From positions 1-64,000 of the forward strand of contig CAWUIQ010000006.1 of assembly GCA_963922565.1 (NCBI GenBank): DNA of 64,000 nucleotides, read 5' to 3'. This stretch comes from JBCBKL01 sp963922565. GTDB taxonomy: Bacteria; Pseudomonadota; Alphaproteobacteria; Rhodobacterales; Rhodobacteraceae. Shown one piece after another: positions 24,227 to 32,873 of this stretch. Position numbers and translations under genes: made by a program. Under the pieces are notes generated by a model. It had not been told where the DNA came from and made no database searches. It saw only the letters and a program-made list of their open reading frames with translations. The first letter of the stretch is position 1; every line of letters begins with the position of its first letter.

Positions 24227-25459
24227 TCAGGCGAAAGCCTGAAGGCCGGTCTGCGCACGTCCGAGGATAAGGGCGTGAATATCATGCGTGCCCTCATAGG
24301 TGTTAACGGCCTCAAGGTTCATGACATGGCGGATGACGCCATATTCATCACTGATACCGTTACCACCGTGAATATCCCTCGCCTCTCGGGCGATGCTGAG
24401 TGCCTTGCCGCAATTGTTCCGCTTCATCAGCGAAATCACTTCGGACGGGGCGATATTCGCATCCAGCATGCGCCCAAGCTGCAATGCGCCAAGCAGGCCC
24501 AGCGAAATCTCTGTCTGCATATCGGCCAGCTTTTTCTGGATGAGCTGCGTCTGCGCCAGGGGCTTGCCGAACTGCTTGCGATCCAGCGCATAGCTTCGCG
24601 CCGCGTGCCAGCAGGCCTCCGCCGCACCCATGGCGCCCCACGCAATGCCGTAGCGTGCGCGGTTCAGACAGCCGAATGGCCCGGCAAGGCCGCTGACATG
24701 GGGCAAAAGGTTTTCTTCCGGCACGAAGACCTCATCCATTTGGATCATGCCCGTGACCGATGCCCGAAGGCTGAACTTCCCCTCGATCTTTGGTGCGTGG
24801 AGCCCTTTCATTCCCTTTTCGAGAATGAAGCCCTTGATCTTGCCGTCATGTGCTGCGGATTTTGCCCAGACAATCAATACATCCGCTATCGGGCTATTGG
24901 TGATCCAGTTCTTGGCGCCCGACAGCAGATAGCCGCCATCGACAGGAACAGCTTTCGTGGTCATCCCACTGGGGTCTGATCCGTGATCCGGTTCGGTCAA
25001 GCCAAAGCAGCCGACCCATTCCCCAGCGGCCAACTTGGGCAGAAATTTTTGCCGCTGCGCGTCGATGCCGTAGGCAAAGATCGGATGCATGGCCAGCGAG
25101 GATTGCACCGACATGGCGGACCGATAGCCGCTATCAACGCGCTCCACTTCTCGGGCGATCAGGCCGTAGCTGACATAGTTGGCACCCACGCCACCAACAT
25201 CTTCCGGCAGGGTAGACCCCAAAAGGCCAAGCGCACCCATTTCAGCGATAATCTCGCGATCGAATATCTCATCCCGGTTGGCTTCAACGACGCGGTTGAT
25301 CAGTCTGTCCTGCGCATATGCATGGGCCGTGTCGCGTATCATCCGCTCTTCTTCGCTCAGCTGCGTATCGATCCGAAACGGATCGGCCCAGTCGAGCGCA
25401 GCAAGCTTTGCACGAGCATGTTCAGGGGTCATGGCGATTGGGGCAGCGTCTTTTGGCAT
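24227..25459 (-). CDS. Acyl-CoA dehydrogenase, glutaryl-CoA dehydrogenase type
   Basis: This 410-residue flavoenzyme resembles glutaryl-CoA dehydrogenase, which oxidises and decarboxylates glutaryl-CoA to crotonyl-CoA. It shows YRSAMSVQSSLAMHPI near 119-134, the substrate/FAD segment CFGLTEPDHGSDPSGM and, near the C-terminus, NTYEGTHDIHALILGRAQTG, in which the glutamate is the expected catalytic base. GGAGAG precedes ATG 25459 at correct spacing. It diverges from the monooxygenase/reductase gene across two palindromes. Glutaryl-CoA is a plausible late product of the neighbouring ring-degrading pathway, which supports this specific activity. Confidence 0.88.
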   Translation of the reverse strand: MPKDAAPIAMTPEHARAKLAALDWADPFRIDTQLSEEERMIRDTAHAYAQDRLINRVVEANRDEIFDREIIAEMGALGLLGSTLPEDVGGVGANYVSYGLIAREVERVDSGYRSAMSVQSSLAMHPIFAYGIDAQRQKFLPKLAAGEWVGCFGLTEPDHGSDPSGMTTKAVPVDGGYLLSGAKNWITNSPIADVLIVWAKSAAHDGKIKGFILEKGMKGLHAPKIEGKFSLRASVTGMIQMDEVFVPEENLLPHVSGLAGPFGCLNRARYGIAWGAMGAAEACWHAARSYALDRKQFGKPLAQTQLIQKKLADMQTEISLGLLGALQLGRMLDANIAPSEVISLMKRNNCGKALSIAREARDIHGGNGISDEYGVIRHVMNLEAVNTYEGTHDIHALILGRAQTGLQAFA

Positions 25460-25484
25460 GAGGCTCTCCAAGTTTCCTTTAGGC

Positions 25485-25518
25485 TTAAAGCTTCAAATAA
25501 AAAACTTCAAGCTTGAAG
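25485..25518. promoter_or_regulatory. Two in-phase palindromes at a divergent promoter
   Basis: TTAAAGCTTCAA (25485-25496, one mismatched pair) and CTTCAAGCTTGAAG (25505-25518, perfect) lie between the divergent acyl-CoA dehydrogenase and monooxygenase genes. Their centres are 21 bp apart, two helical turns, so two dimers could bind the same DNA face. The form TTCAAGCTTGAA suits a MarR-type repressor, and one is encoded at 28585 in the same operon. The binding protein is inferred. Confidence 0.6.
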
Positions 25519-25577
25519 CAAATTGCATACTGGGTCATGCTGGAGCCCAGAATCAACACGGATGGGGCAAAGCGTCG

Positions 25578-27872
25578 ATGCGAATTGCGTGCTTGGGAGG
25601 GGGGCCGGCGGGTCTCTACTTCGCGATTTCGATGAAGGTCCGAAATCCTGAGCATGACGTGGTTGTCATCGAACGGAACAAGGCCGACGACACCTTTGGC
25701 TGGGGCGTCGTTCTGTCGGATGAAACGCTTGAAAACCTCGCCGCGAACGACCCGTGCAGCGCGGCCAAGATCAAGGGAAATTTTGCCTATTGGGACGACA
25801 TCGCCCTGCACTACCAAGGCGAGCGGATCGTCTCTTCCGGTCATGGCTTCTGCGGCATTGGTCGCAAAACGCTGCTTATCCTCCTGCAGGAACGAGCCCG
25901 AGAACTGGGCGTGGAACTACGGTTTGAGACCGAGATCGAAAGCGCCGAAACCTACCGCGCTGACTACGATATCGTGGTCGCATCCGACGGCCTGAATTCG
26001 AAGACGCGGATGCTTTATGCGGACGCCTTTAAGCCTGATATCGACCAGCGTTTGTGCCAGTTTGTCTGGCTTGGCACCTATCAGACCTTTGCGGATGCGT
26101 TCACCTTTATCTTCGAAGAAACAGAACACGGTTGGGTCTGGGCACACGCCTATCAGTTCGACGACAGCACCGCGACGTTCATCGTGGAATGCGCACAAGA
26201 CACGTTCGACGCCTGGGGGTTTGGCGAGATGAGCCAAGAGGAGTCGATTGCCGTCTGTGAGGAGATTTTCAAAGATCATCTGGGCGGTCACCCTCTGATG
26301 ACCAACGCCAAGCACCTGCGCGGCTCTGCTTGGCTGAGGTTCCCGCGTGTCTTGTGTGAAAAATGGAGCAACGGCAACGTCGTACTGCTGGGGGATGCGG
26401 CAGCAACCGCTCATTTTTCGATCGGCTCTGGAACAAAGCTCGCACTGGAAAGCGCCGTGGCGTTGGCCGATCTTCTGCACTCGGAGCCAGATATTGATAC
26501 GGCTTTTACCCGCTACGAAGACGAGCGACGCCTTGAAGTTCTGCGCCTGCAATCCGCTGCGCGCAATTCGCTTGAATGGTTTGAAACGGTCGAACGGTAT
26601 CTGGGTCTCGACCCAGTGCAGTTGAATTACTCGATGCTGACCCGCAGCCAGCGGATCAGCCATGAAAACCTGCGCGAGCGCGACAAGGATTGGCTGGAAG
26701 GGGCTGAGCGCTGGTTCATGACCCAAAGCGGTTGTGGTGAGAACCTGCCCCTTCGCGCGCCGATGTTTGCGCCATTCAAGCTGCGTGAAATGGAGCTGAA
26801 GAACCGCGTCGTCGTCTCGCCCATGGCGCAGTACAAAGCGGTGAATGGATGCCCGACGGACTGGCACCTGATCCACTACGGCGAACGGGCCAAGGGTGGT
26901 GCCGGGCTTGTCTATACCGAGATGACCTGTGTCAGTTCCGAGGGTCGGATCACGCCGGGCTGCACCGGGCTTTATCTCCCGGAACATGAGGTGGCTTGGA
27001 CCCGGCTGGTGGATTTTGTTCACACACATACCGACGCAAAACTGTGCTGTCAGATCGGTCATTCCGGGCGCAAAGGATCCACACAACTGGGCTGGGAGCG
27101 GATGGATGCACCCTTGCCCAGGAACAACTGGGACTTGCTGAGTGCATCCGCCGTGCCCTGGTCGTCCGAGAACGCCGTTCCCCGCGAAATCTCACGCGCG
27201 GAGATGGACGAGGTCAAAGTGCAATTCGTGGCATCGGCTGAAATGGCTGCCCGCGCCGGGTTTGACATGATCGAACTTCACGCAGCGCATGGCTATTTGA
27301 TTTCCTCTTTTCTCTCACCTGTCTCGAACATCCGAAGCGATGAGTATGGCGGGTCACTCGAGAACCGACTGCGCTGGCCGCTTGAGGTCTTTGCTGCGAT
27401 GCGCGCTATCTGGCCAACGGAAAAGCCGATGTCGGTGCGTATCTCTGCCAATGATTGGGTGGGCGATGCGGGGGTCACACCCGAGGATGCGGTCGAGATC
27501 TCACGCGCCTTCTGGGAAGCCGGTGCTGATTTGATCGACGTTTCGGCAGGTCAAACGACGGTTGAGGCCAAGCCCGTTTATGGCCGCATGTTCCAGACGC
27601 CGTTCTCCGACCGGATCCGGAACGAGGCGGGCATCCGAACCATGGCAGTCGGCAACATCTACGAAGCCGATCACGCCAATTCCATCCTGATGGCGGGTCG
27701 TGCCGATCTGGTTGCCGTCGGTCGCCCACATCTGGCCGATCCCTACTGGACGCTACGCGAGGCCACGAAGATCGGTGACCGCAAGGCACCGGACTGGCCG
27801 CTGCCCTATCTTGCCGGTCGCGATCAGGCCTGGCGGCTGGCAGACCGTGACGCAGAGATGGTGCGGGCATGA
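25578..27872 (+). CDS. 2-aminobenzoyl-CoA monooxygenase/reductase or salicylyl-CoA 5-hydroxylase fusion
   Basis: This 764-residue protein fuses a flavin hydroxylase (about 1-385) to an old-yellow-enzyme type FMN reductase (about 392-764). The N-terminal domain has CLGGGPAGLYFAISM at about 5-19 and the late FAD motif VVLLGDAAATAHFSIGSG. The second domain starts MFAPFKLREMELKNRVVVSPMAQY and includes GFDMIELHAAHGYLISSFLSP. The same architecture is known from Azoarcus 2-aminobenzoyl-CoA monooxygenase/reductase, which hydroxylates and then reduces the ring, and from proteins annotated as salicylyl-CoA 5-hydroxylase. The downstream aminobenzoate-type CoA ligase and beta-oxidation genes, and the lack of a gentisate dioxygenase, favour the former. 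ATG 25578 begins the family sequence; upstream frame is antisense to the dehydrogenase. Confidence 0.88.
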   Translation: MRIACLGGGPAGLYFAISMKVRNPEHDVVVIERNKADDTFGWGVVLSDETLENLAANDPCSAAKIKGNFAYWDDIALHYQGERIVSSGHGFCGIGRKTLLILLQERARELGVELRFETEIESAETYRADYDIVVASDGLNSKTRMLYADAFKPDIDQRLCQFVWLGTYQTFADAFTFIFEETEHGWVWAHAYQFDDSTATFIVECAQDTFDAWGFGEMSQEESIAVCEEIFKDHLGGHPLMTNAKHLRGSAWLRFPRVLCEKWSNGNVVLLGDAAATAHFSIGSGTKLALESAVALADLLHSEPDIDTAFTRYEDERRLEVLRLQSAARNSLEWFETVERYLGLDPVQLNYSMLTRSQRISHENLRERDKDWLEGAERWFMTQSGCGENLPLRAPMFAPFKLREMELKNRVVVSPMAQYKAVNGCPTDWHLIHYGERAKGGAGLVYTEMTCVSSEGRITPGCTGLYLPEHEVAWTRLVDFVHTHTDAKLCCQIGHSGRKGSTQLGWERMDAPLPRNNWDLLSASAVPWSSENAVPREISRAEMDEVKVQFVASAEMAARAGFDMIELHAAHGYLISSFLSPVSNIRSDEYGGSLENRLRWPLEVFAAMRAIWPTEKPMSVRISANDWVGDAGVTPEDAVEISRAFWEAGADLIDVSAGQTTVEAKPVYGRMFQTPFSDRIRNEAGIRTMAVGNIYEADHANSILMAGRADLVAVGRPHLADPYWTLREATKIGDRKAPDWPLPYLAGRDQAWRLADRDAEMVRA

Positions 27873-28588
27873 AACGCGCTCTGGTTACCGGCGGCGGTAC
27901 TGGAATAGGACAAGCGATTGCCCATGCCTTTGACGACGCCGGATATGCCGTAACGATTGCGGGCCGCCGCCCTGCCCCCTTGGACGCGACGGCGAAAGGG
28001 CGGGACATCACAACGCGTATCTGTGATGTGACAGACGAGGCCTCGGTCCAAGAGTTGTTCGACCAGAGCTATGACATCGTCATTGCAAACGCCGGCGCCG
28101 GAACATCGTCAACGGTCGCCGAAATGCCCCTCGATCTCTGGTCTTCGACGCTGGCCGTGAACCTGACCGGTACGTTCCTGACCTTTCGCGCCGCCCTTGG
28201 CAGTATGACTGAAGGTGGAAGGCTGATCGCCATCGCCTCAACAGCTTCGCTGCAAGGGGGCAAAAACATCGCCGCATACTCGGCAGCCAAACACGGGGTT
28301 TTGGGTCTTGTCCGCAGCCTTGCCAAAGAAATCGCCAAAGACGGTTTGACGTGTAATGCAATCTGCCCGGGATTTGTCGACACCGACATGGCCGAAGCGG
28401 CGATCGCGGGCGTCATGAAACGCTTCGATGTAGACCGTGAACGCGCGACGAAAATGATCGTGTCCGGCAACCCGATGGGCCGATTGATAAACCCGGCCGA
28501 GGTCGCGGATGCGGCGCTGTGGCTGGCTTCGCCCGGTGCATCGTCGATCAATGGTCACGCGCTATCCGTCTCCGGAGGAGAAATATGA
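27869..28588 (+). CDS. Short-chain dehydrogenase/reductase
   Basis: This 239-residue NAD(P)-dependent oxidoreductase has the cofactor motif TGGGTGIGQA at about 7-16, a NAGAG segment near 74-78, the catalytic serine in IASTASLQGG and the YSAAK active site near 137-141. The C-terminal GHALSVSGGEI closes the fold. It overlaps the monooxygenase gene by 4 bp and the marR gene by 4 bp. In this pathway it would act as a hydroxyacyl-CoA or cyclic ketone/alcohol dehydrogenase on a ring-derived intermediate; this is inferred from position. Confidence 0.9.
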   Translation: MKRALVTGGGTGIGQAIAHAFDDAGYAVTIAGRRPAPLDATAKGRDITTRICDVTDEASVQELFDQSYDIVIANAGAGTSSTVAEMPLDLWSSTLAVNLTGTFLTFRAALGSMTEGGRLIAIASTASLQGGKNIAAYSAAKHGVLGLVRSLAKEIAKDGLTCNAICPGFVDTDMAEAAIAGVMKRFDVDRERATKMIVSGNPMGRLINPAEVADAALWLASPGASSINGHALSVSGGEI

Positions 28589-29052
28589 GCCTTGATCCCA
28601 AACACCAGCCAGAACCCGGGTCGAAGACACGGCTTCGCCTGTGGCTGCGCCTTCTGAAGGTTTCAGGGCAGGTAGAAGCCGAGCTGCGCCGCAAGCTGCG
28701 TGATGAGCATGACACGACACTGCCGCGCTTTGACGTGATGGCCGCCCTCGCGCGTCATCCGCAGGGGCTGAAGATGAGTGAACTGTCGAGCTATTTGCGC
28801 GTCTCCAACGGGAACGTGACAGGGATAGTTGATCGGCTGACCGAGGATGGCTTGGCCCTGCGCGTCGCCGTGAAAGGTGACCGTCGCGCGCAAATGGCGC
28901 GGCTGACGCCCAAGGGACAACAGGCTTTCGCCGATTTGGCGCAACATCACGAAGCCTGGATCGACAAGCTACTGAGGGATCTCAGCCCCGCCGAGGCTGA
29001 TACGGTTTTGGACATACTTGGCAAACTGAACGAACCAGAGGGCAAAACATGA
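28585..29052 (+). CDS. MarR family transcriptional regulator
   Basis: This 155-residue winged-helix regulator has the recognition region KMSELSSYLRVSNGNVTGIVDRLTEDGLA near residues 65-93 and a wing VKGDRRAQMARLTPKG. GGAGGAG precedes ATG 28585 at a good distance, and the start overlaps the SDR stop. Being embedded in the catabolic operon, it most likely responds to an aryl-CoA and represses the divergent promoter at about 25460-25577, where two palindromes of MarR type are seen. A related site occurs before the cupin/araC pair. Confidence 0.9.
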   Translation: MSLDPKHQPEPGSKTRLRLWLRLLKVSGQVEAELRRKLRDEHDTTLPRFDVMAALARHPQGLKMSELSSYLRVSNGNVTGIVDRLTEDGLALRVAVKGDRRAQMARLTPKGQQAFADLAQHHEAWIDKLLRDLSPAEADTVLDILGKLNEPEGKT

Positions 29053-29852
29053 GCTTGCCGCAGCCTCAACATTTTCGGTGTGAAATCACGGACGGCATCG
29101 CGCGAATTGCCCATGATCGACCCGAGCGCAAGAACCCGTTCACCTTCGACAGCTACGCCGAGATGCGCGATTGGTTCCGGGCGCTGGTCTATGCCGATGA
29201 TGTCCACGCGATTGTGATCCTGCCCAATGGCGGCAACTTCAGCTCTGGCGGCGATGTGCATGACATCATCGGACCGCTGACCAAAATGTCGATGAAGGAG
29301 TTGCTGGCCTTCACCCGAATGACCGGGGATCTGGTCAAGGCGATGGTGCACTGCGGTAAGCCGATCATTGCCGCCGTCGACGGGGTCTGCGCTGGTGCGG
29401 GCGCGATTATGGCGATGGCCAGCGACATGCGGCTCGCAGGGCCAGACGCCAAGGTGGCGTTTCTGTTCAATCGGGTTGGGCTTGCCGGCTGTGACATGGG
29501 GGCATGCGCGATGCTGCCCCGTATCATCGGCCAAGGCCGGGCGGCGGAACTGCTCTATACCGGTCGCACGCTACGCGCAGAGGAAGGCGAGCAGTGGGGC
29601 TTTTTCAACCGTGTCGTCGCGGCCGAAGCGCTGGAGGATAAAGCGATCGCTCTGGCCGAACGTATCGTCGCCGGACCCACCTTTGCCAACTCGATGACCA
29701 AGACGATGCTGGCCCAGGAATGGAACATGAGCATCGACCAGGCGATCGAGGCCGAGGCCCAGGCGCAGGCTATCTGTATGCAGGGCCGTGATTTCACCCG
29801 CGCTTACGAGGCGTTCGTCGCCAGGCAAAAGCCAGTGTTCGAGGGAGATTGA
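29049..29852 (+). CDS. Enoyl-CoA hydratase/isomerase family protein
   Basis: This 267-residue crotonase-family protein has the oxyanion-hole segments NFSSGGDVHDI near 60-70 and AAVDGVCAGAGAIMAMASD near 108-126. It hydrates or isomerises an unsaturated acyl-CoA, here probably a cyclic or ring-opened intermediate of the aminobenzoyl-CoA route. The residues after the second block, FNRVGLAGCDMGACAMLPR, hold a Cys-Asp pair where classic hydratases have the catalytic glutamate region, so the reaction may differ from simple hydration. It overlaps marR by 4 bp and the next dehydrogenase gene by one base. Confidence 0.88.
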   Translation: MSLPQPQHFRCEITDGIARIAHDRPERKNPFTFDSYAEMRDWFRALVYADDVHAIVILPNGGNFSSGGDVHDIIGPLTKMSMKELLAFTRMTGDLVKAMVHCGKPIIAAVDGVCAGAGAIMAMASDMRLAGPDAKVAFLFNRVGLAGCDMGACAMLPRIIGQGRAAELLYTGRTLRAEEGEQWGFFNRVVAAEALEDKAIALAERIVAGPTFANSMTKTMLAQEWNMSIDQAIEAEAQAQAICMQGRDFTRAYEAFVARQKPVFEGD

Positions 29853-31000
29853 TGGCAGATCAGACCTTCCTCGATTGGCCATTTTTCGATGACACCCACC
29901 GGGGCTGGGCGTCGGAGGTCGAAAGCGTTGCCAAGAGCTTGGCCATCGATCATGCCGACACGGACAATGCGTGTCGCGCGCTTGTGGCCGAGATGGGGGA
30001 TGCTGGGCTTTTGCGCCTAACCGGGGGAAGTTTGAGCGTCCGGCATCTGTGCCTCGCCCGAGAAATACTCGCGCGCCATGACGGGCTCGCGGATTTCAGC
30101 TTTGCGATGCAGGGGCTGGGCACGGGGGCCATTTCGCTCTTTGGAACGGATGCGCAGAAAGAGGCGTGGCTGCGCAAAACCACATCTGGGAAAGCCATAG
30201 CGGCCTTCGCCCTGACCGAGCCGCAGTCGGGATCAGACGTCGCCAGCTCGACGATGACCGCGGATCGCGACGGGGACGAATTTGTTCTGAACGGTGAAAA
30301 GACGTGGATATCCAACGGTGGCATCGCCGATCTCTACACGCTCTTTGCGCGCAGCGAAGATGCGCCCGGCGCGCGTGGATTGTCGGCATTCATCGTTACG
30401 CCCGATCTGACGGGGTTCGAGATCGTAGAACGGCTCGACACCATCGCGCCCCATCCCTTGGCCACACTTAGATTTACCGATTGCCGCATCCCGGCCGACG
30501 CCATGATCGGTGAACCCGGCAGCGGCTTTAAGATCGCCATGTCTGTGCTTGACGTCTTTCGTTCAACCGTCGCGGCGGCAGCCCTCGGGTTTGCGCGCCG
30601 GGCACTGGACGAAGCCCTCGCACGTGTGACCGCCCGGCATGTGCAAGGGTCTCCGCTTTTCGATCTGCAGATGGTTCAGGGGCACATCGCGGATATGGCC
30701 CTCGACATCGATGCGGCGGCACTGCTCGTTTATCGCGCCGCATGGACAAAAGACCAAGGCGCGTCTCGGGTGACCCGCGAGGCGGCCATGGCCAAGCTCT
30801 TTTCCACCGAACAGGCGCAGAAAGTCATCGACAATGCCGTCCAACTGTTCGGTGGAGAAGGCGTTCGTTCCGGCAACACTGTCGAGACGCTCTACCGCGA
30901 AATTCGGGCTCTTCGGATCTACGAGGGCGCAAGCGATGTGCAAAAGGTCATCATCGCGCGTGAGGCACTCTGCGCATTTGAAAGGGATCGCATATGCTAG
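29852..31000 (+). CDS. Acyl-CoA dehydrogenase
   Basis: This 382-residue FAD-dependent dehydrogenase shows FALTEPQSGSDVASSTM near 113-129, GEKTWISNGGIADLYTLFA and the C-terminal IYEGASDVQKVIIAREAL, where the glutamate is the likely catalytic base. It differs from the GcdH-like enzyme at 24227 and probably acts on an earlier, cyclic acyl-CoA. An in-frame TTG at 29849 is possible, but the ATG at 29852 is preferred with GAGGGAG just upstream. The stop lies 7 bp inside the following ligase gene. Confidence 0.9.
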   Translation: MADQTFLDWPFFDDTHRGWASEVESVAKSLAIDHADTDNACRALVAEMGDAGLLRLTGGSLSVRHLCLAREILARHDGLADFSFAMQGLGTGAISLFGTDAQKEAWLRKTTSGKAIAAFALTEPQSGSDVASSTMTADRDGDEFVLNGEKTWISNGGIADLYTLFARSEDAPGARGLSAFIVTPDLTGFEIVERLDTIAPHPLATLRFTDCRIPADAMIGEPGSGFKIAMSVLDVFRSTVAAAALGFARRALDEALARVTARHVQGSPLFDLQMVQGHIADMALDIDAAALLVYRAAWTKDQGASRVTREAAMAKLFSTEQAQKVIDNAVQLFGGEGVRSGNTVETLYREIRALRIYEGASDVQKVIIAREALCAFERDRIC

Positions 31001-32625
31001 GCCCATCTGCCCATACCGACACGTTTGCGCGAGACAACCTGCCACCGCAGGATCAATGGCCCGACTTTCTGCTGGACGATTTCGACTATCCCGACCGGCT
31101 GAATGCCGGGTTTGAGTTGACCGACGCGATGGTCGCGAAAGGGTTTGGCGATCACACCGCGCTCATCGGCAACGGGCGGTTGCGCACCTACAAAGAGCTG
31201 ACGGATTGGACTAACCGGCTTGCCCATGCGCTGGTGGAAGATATCGGCGTGAAACCCGGCAACCGCGTATTGATCCGATCGGCTAACAACCCGGCGATGG
31301 TGGCGTGTTGGCTGGCGGCGACAAAAGTGGGTGCCGTCGTCGTCAATACGATGCCGATGCTGCGCGCAGGCGAATTGTCGAAATACGTTGATAAGGCGCA
31401 GATCCAATACGCCCTTTGCGACACCCGTCTGATGGAGGAAATGGAAACCTGCGCAGCGAATAGCCCAACCCTTAAGGGGGTGATTGGCTTTGACGGCACA
31501 TCGAACCATGACGCGGAACTTGACCGCCTCGCGCTTGAAAAACCCGTGAGGTTTCAGTCGGTTGCTACCAGTCGGGATGACGTCGCACTCTTGGGTTTTA
31601 CCTCGGGTTCAACGGGTGAACCCAAGGCAACGATCCATTTTCACCGCGACCTGCTGATCATCGCAGATGGATACGCCAAGCACATACTGAACGTCACGCC
31701 AGAGGACGTTTTCGTGGGCTCGCCCCCTTTGGCCTTCACTTTCGGTCTGGGGGGGCTTGCGATCTTTCCGCTGCGATTCGGGGCAACCGCCACGCTGCTG
31801 GAGCAAGCCACACCGGCGGGCATGATCGAAATCATTGAAAAGTATCGCGCCACGGTTTGCTTCACGGCCCCGACTGCCTATCGCGTTATGTTGAGCGCAA
31901 TGGAGGACGGCGCAGACCTGTCGAGCTTGCGCGCGGCGGTATCAGCCGGTGAGACCCTGCCAAAGCCGATCTACGACGCCTGGATGGAACGAACCGGCAA
32001 GCCGATGCTCGATGGAATTGGCGCGACCGAGATGCTTCATATCTTTATCTCCAACCGCTTTGATGACCACCAGGCCGCCTGCACTGGCAAACCTGTTCCG
32101 GGGTACGAGGCCAAGGTCATCGGGACGGCCGGTCAGGAAGTCCCCGATGGCGAGGTCGGTCGGCTTGCTGTTCGGGGTCCCACGGGATGCAGATATCTGA
32201 ACGATGACAGACAGGCCGGCTATGTTGCGGATGGCTGGAACATCACCGGCGACAGCTTCGTCCGCGATGAACACGGCTATTTCCACTTCACGGCCCGCAA
32301 TGACGACGTGATTGTCTCTGCGGGATACAATATCGCCGGACCCGAGGTCGAAGCGGCGCTGTTGTCTCACGAAGCCGTCAGCGAATGCGGTGTGGTCGGC
32401 GCGCCCGATCCCGAGCGTGGACACATCGTGGAAGCACATATTGTTGTAAGTCCGGGTTTTTCGCGAGACGATGCACTGAAAAAGACGCTTCAGGATCACG
32501 TCAAAGCGACGATCGCACCTTACAAGTATCCGCGATCAATCTGCTTTTGTCAGGATTTGCCAAAGACACCGACCGGCAAGATCCAGCGTTTCAAACTAAG
32601 GCACTGGGAGGCCGGTACAAAATGA
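30994..32625 (+). CDS. abmG: Aryl-CoA ligase, 2-aminobenzoate-CoA ligase type
   Basis: This 543-residue AMP-forming ligase activates an aromatic acid with CoA and ATP. Motifs are GFTSGSTGEPKATIHFHRD (phosphate-binding loop, about 192-210), DGIGATEMLHIFIS, GWNITGDSFVRDEHGYFHFTARNDD and the C-terminal catalytic lysine region PKTPTGKIQRFKL. It is closest in my judgement to benzoate/2-aminobenzoate-CoA ligases. AAAGGG precedes the ATG. Together with the monooxygenase/reductase gene in the same operon, it makes anthranilate the best candidate substrate, though salicylate or another substituted benzoate cannot be excluded. Confidence 0.87.
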   Translation: MLGPSAHTDTFARDNLPPQDQWPDFLLDDFDYPDRLNAGFELTDAMVAKGFGDHTALIGNGRLRTYKELTDWTNRLAHALVEDIGVKPGNRVLIRSANNPAMVACWLAATKVGAVVVNTMPMLRAGELSKYVDKAQIQYALCDTRLMEEMETCAANSPTLKGVIGFDGTSNHDAELDRLALEKPVRFQSVATSRDDVALLGFTSGSTGEPKATIHFHRDLLIIADGYAKHILNVTPEDVFVGSPPLAFTFGLGGLAIFPLRFGATATLLEQATPAGMIEIIEKYRATVCFTAPTAYRVMLSAMEDGADLSSLRAAVSAGETLPKPIYDAWMERTGKPMLDGIGATEMLHIFISNRFDDHQAACTGKPVPGYEAKVIGTAGQEVPDGEVGRLAVRGPTGCRYLNDDRQAGYVADGWNITGDSFVRDEHGYFHFTARNDDVIVSAGYNIAGPEVEAALLSHEAVSECGVVGAPDPERGHIVEAHIVVSPGFSRDDALKKTLQDHVKATIAPYKYPRSICFCQDLPKTPTGKIQRFKLRHWEAGTK

Positions 32626-32774
32626 CCTTTGTTTTCGGACAAGTAAGATCCGCGGCGGTGAACACCTCCGAATTTGTGGGCGAAATCGAGCTTGAAGAAA
32701 GGCACGCGATCAACAGCGGGTTTCACCTTTCGCTGAAAACTGATGTCCCGGATGGTCAAGAGATCGGTCACTAA
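32622..32774 (+). pseudogene. Possible gene remnant between ligase and binding protein
   Basis: A 50-codon frame starts at ATG 32622 (overlapping the ligase stop) and ends in TAA at 32772-32774. After that stop, the same frame stays open to the next gene's ATG at 32874 and encodes protein-like sequence (AVEDIERILKTLSFLALKSN). That segment recalls the conserved hairpin region of methyl-accepting chemotaxis proteins (TNLLALNA). It may be a decayed gene fragment, or simply a leader region. Evidence is weak. Confidence 0.3.
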
Positions 32775-32873
32775 ATCAATGACAGCTTAAGCGCGGTCGA
32801 AGACATCGAGCGCATCCTCAAGACGCTCAGCTTCCTCGCGCTCAAATCCAATCAAAACAGGGAGTACAAGAAA

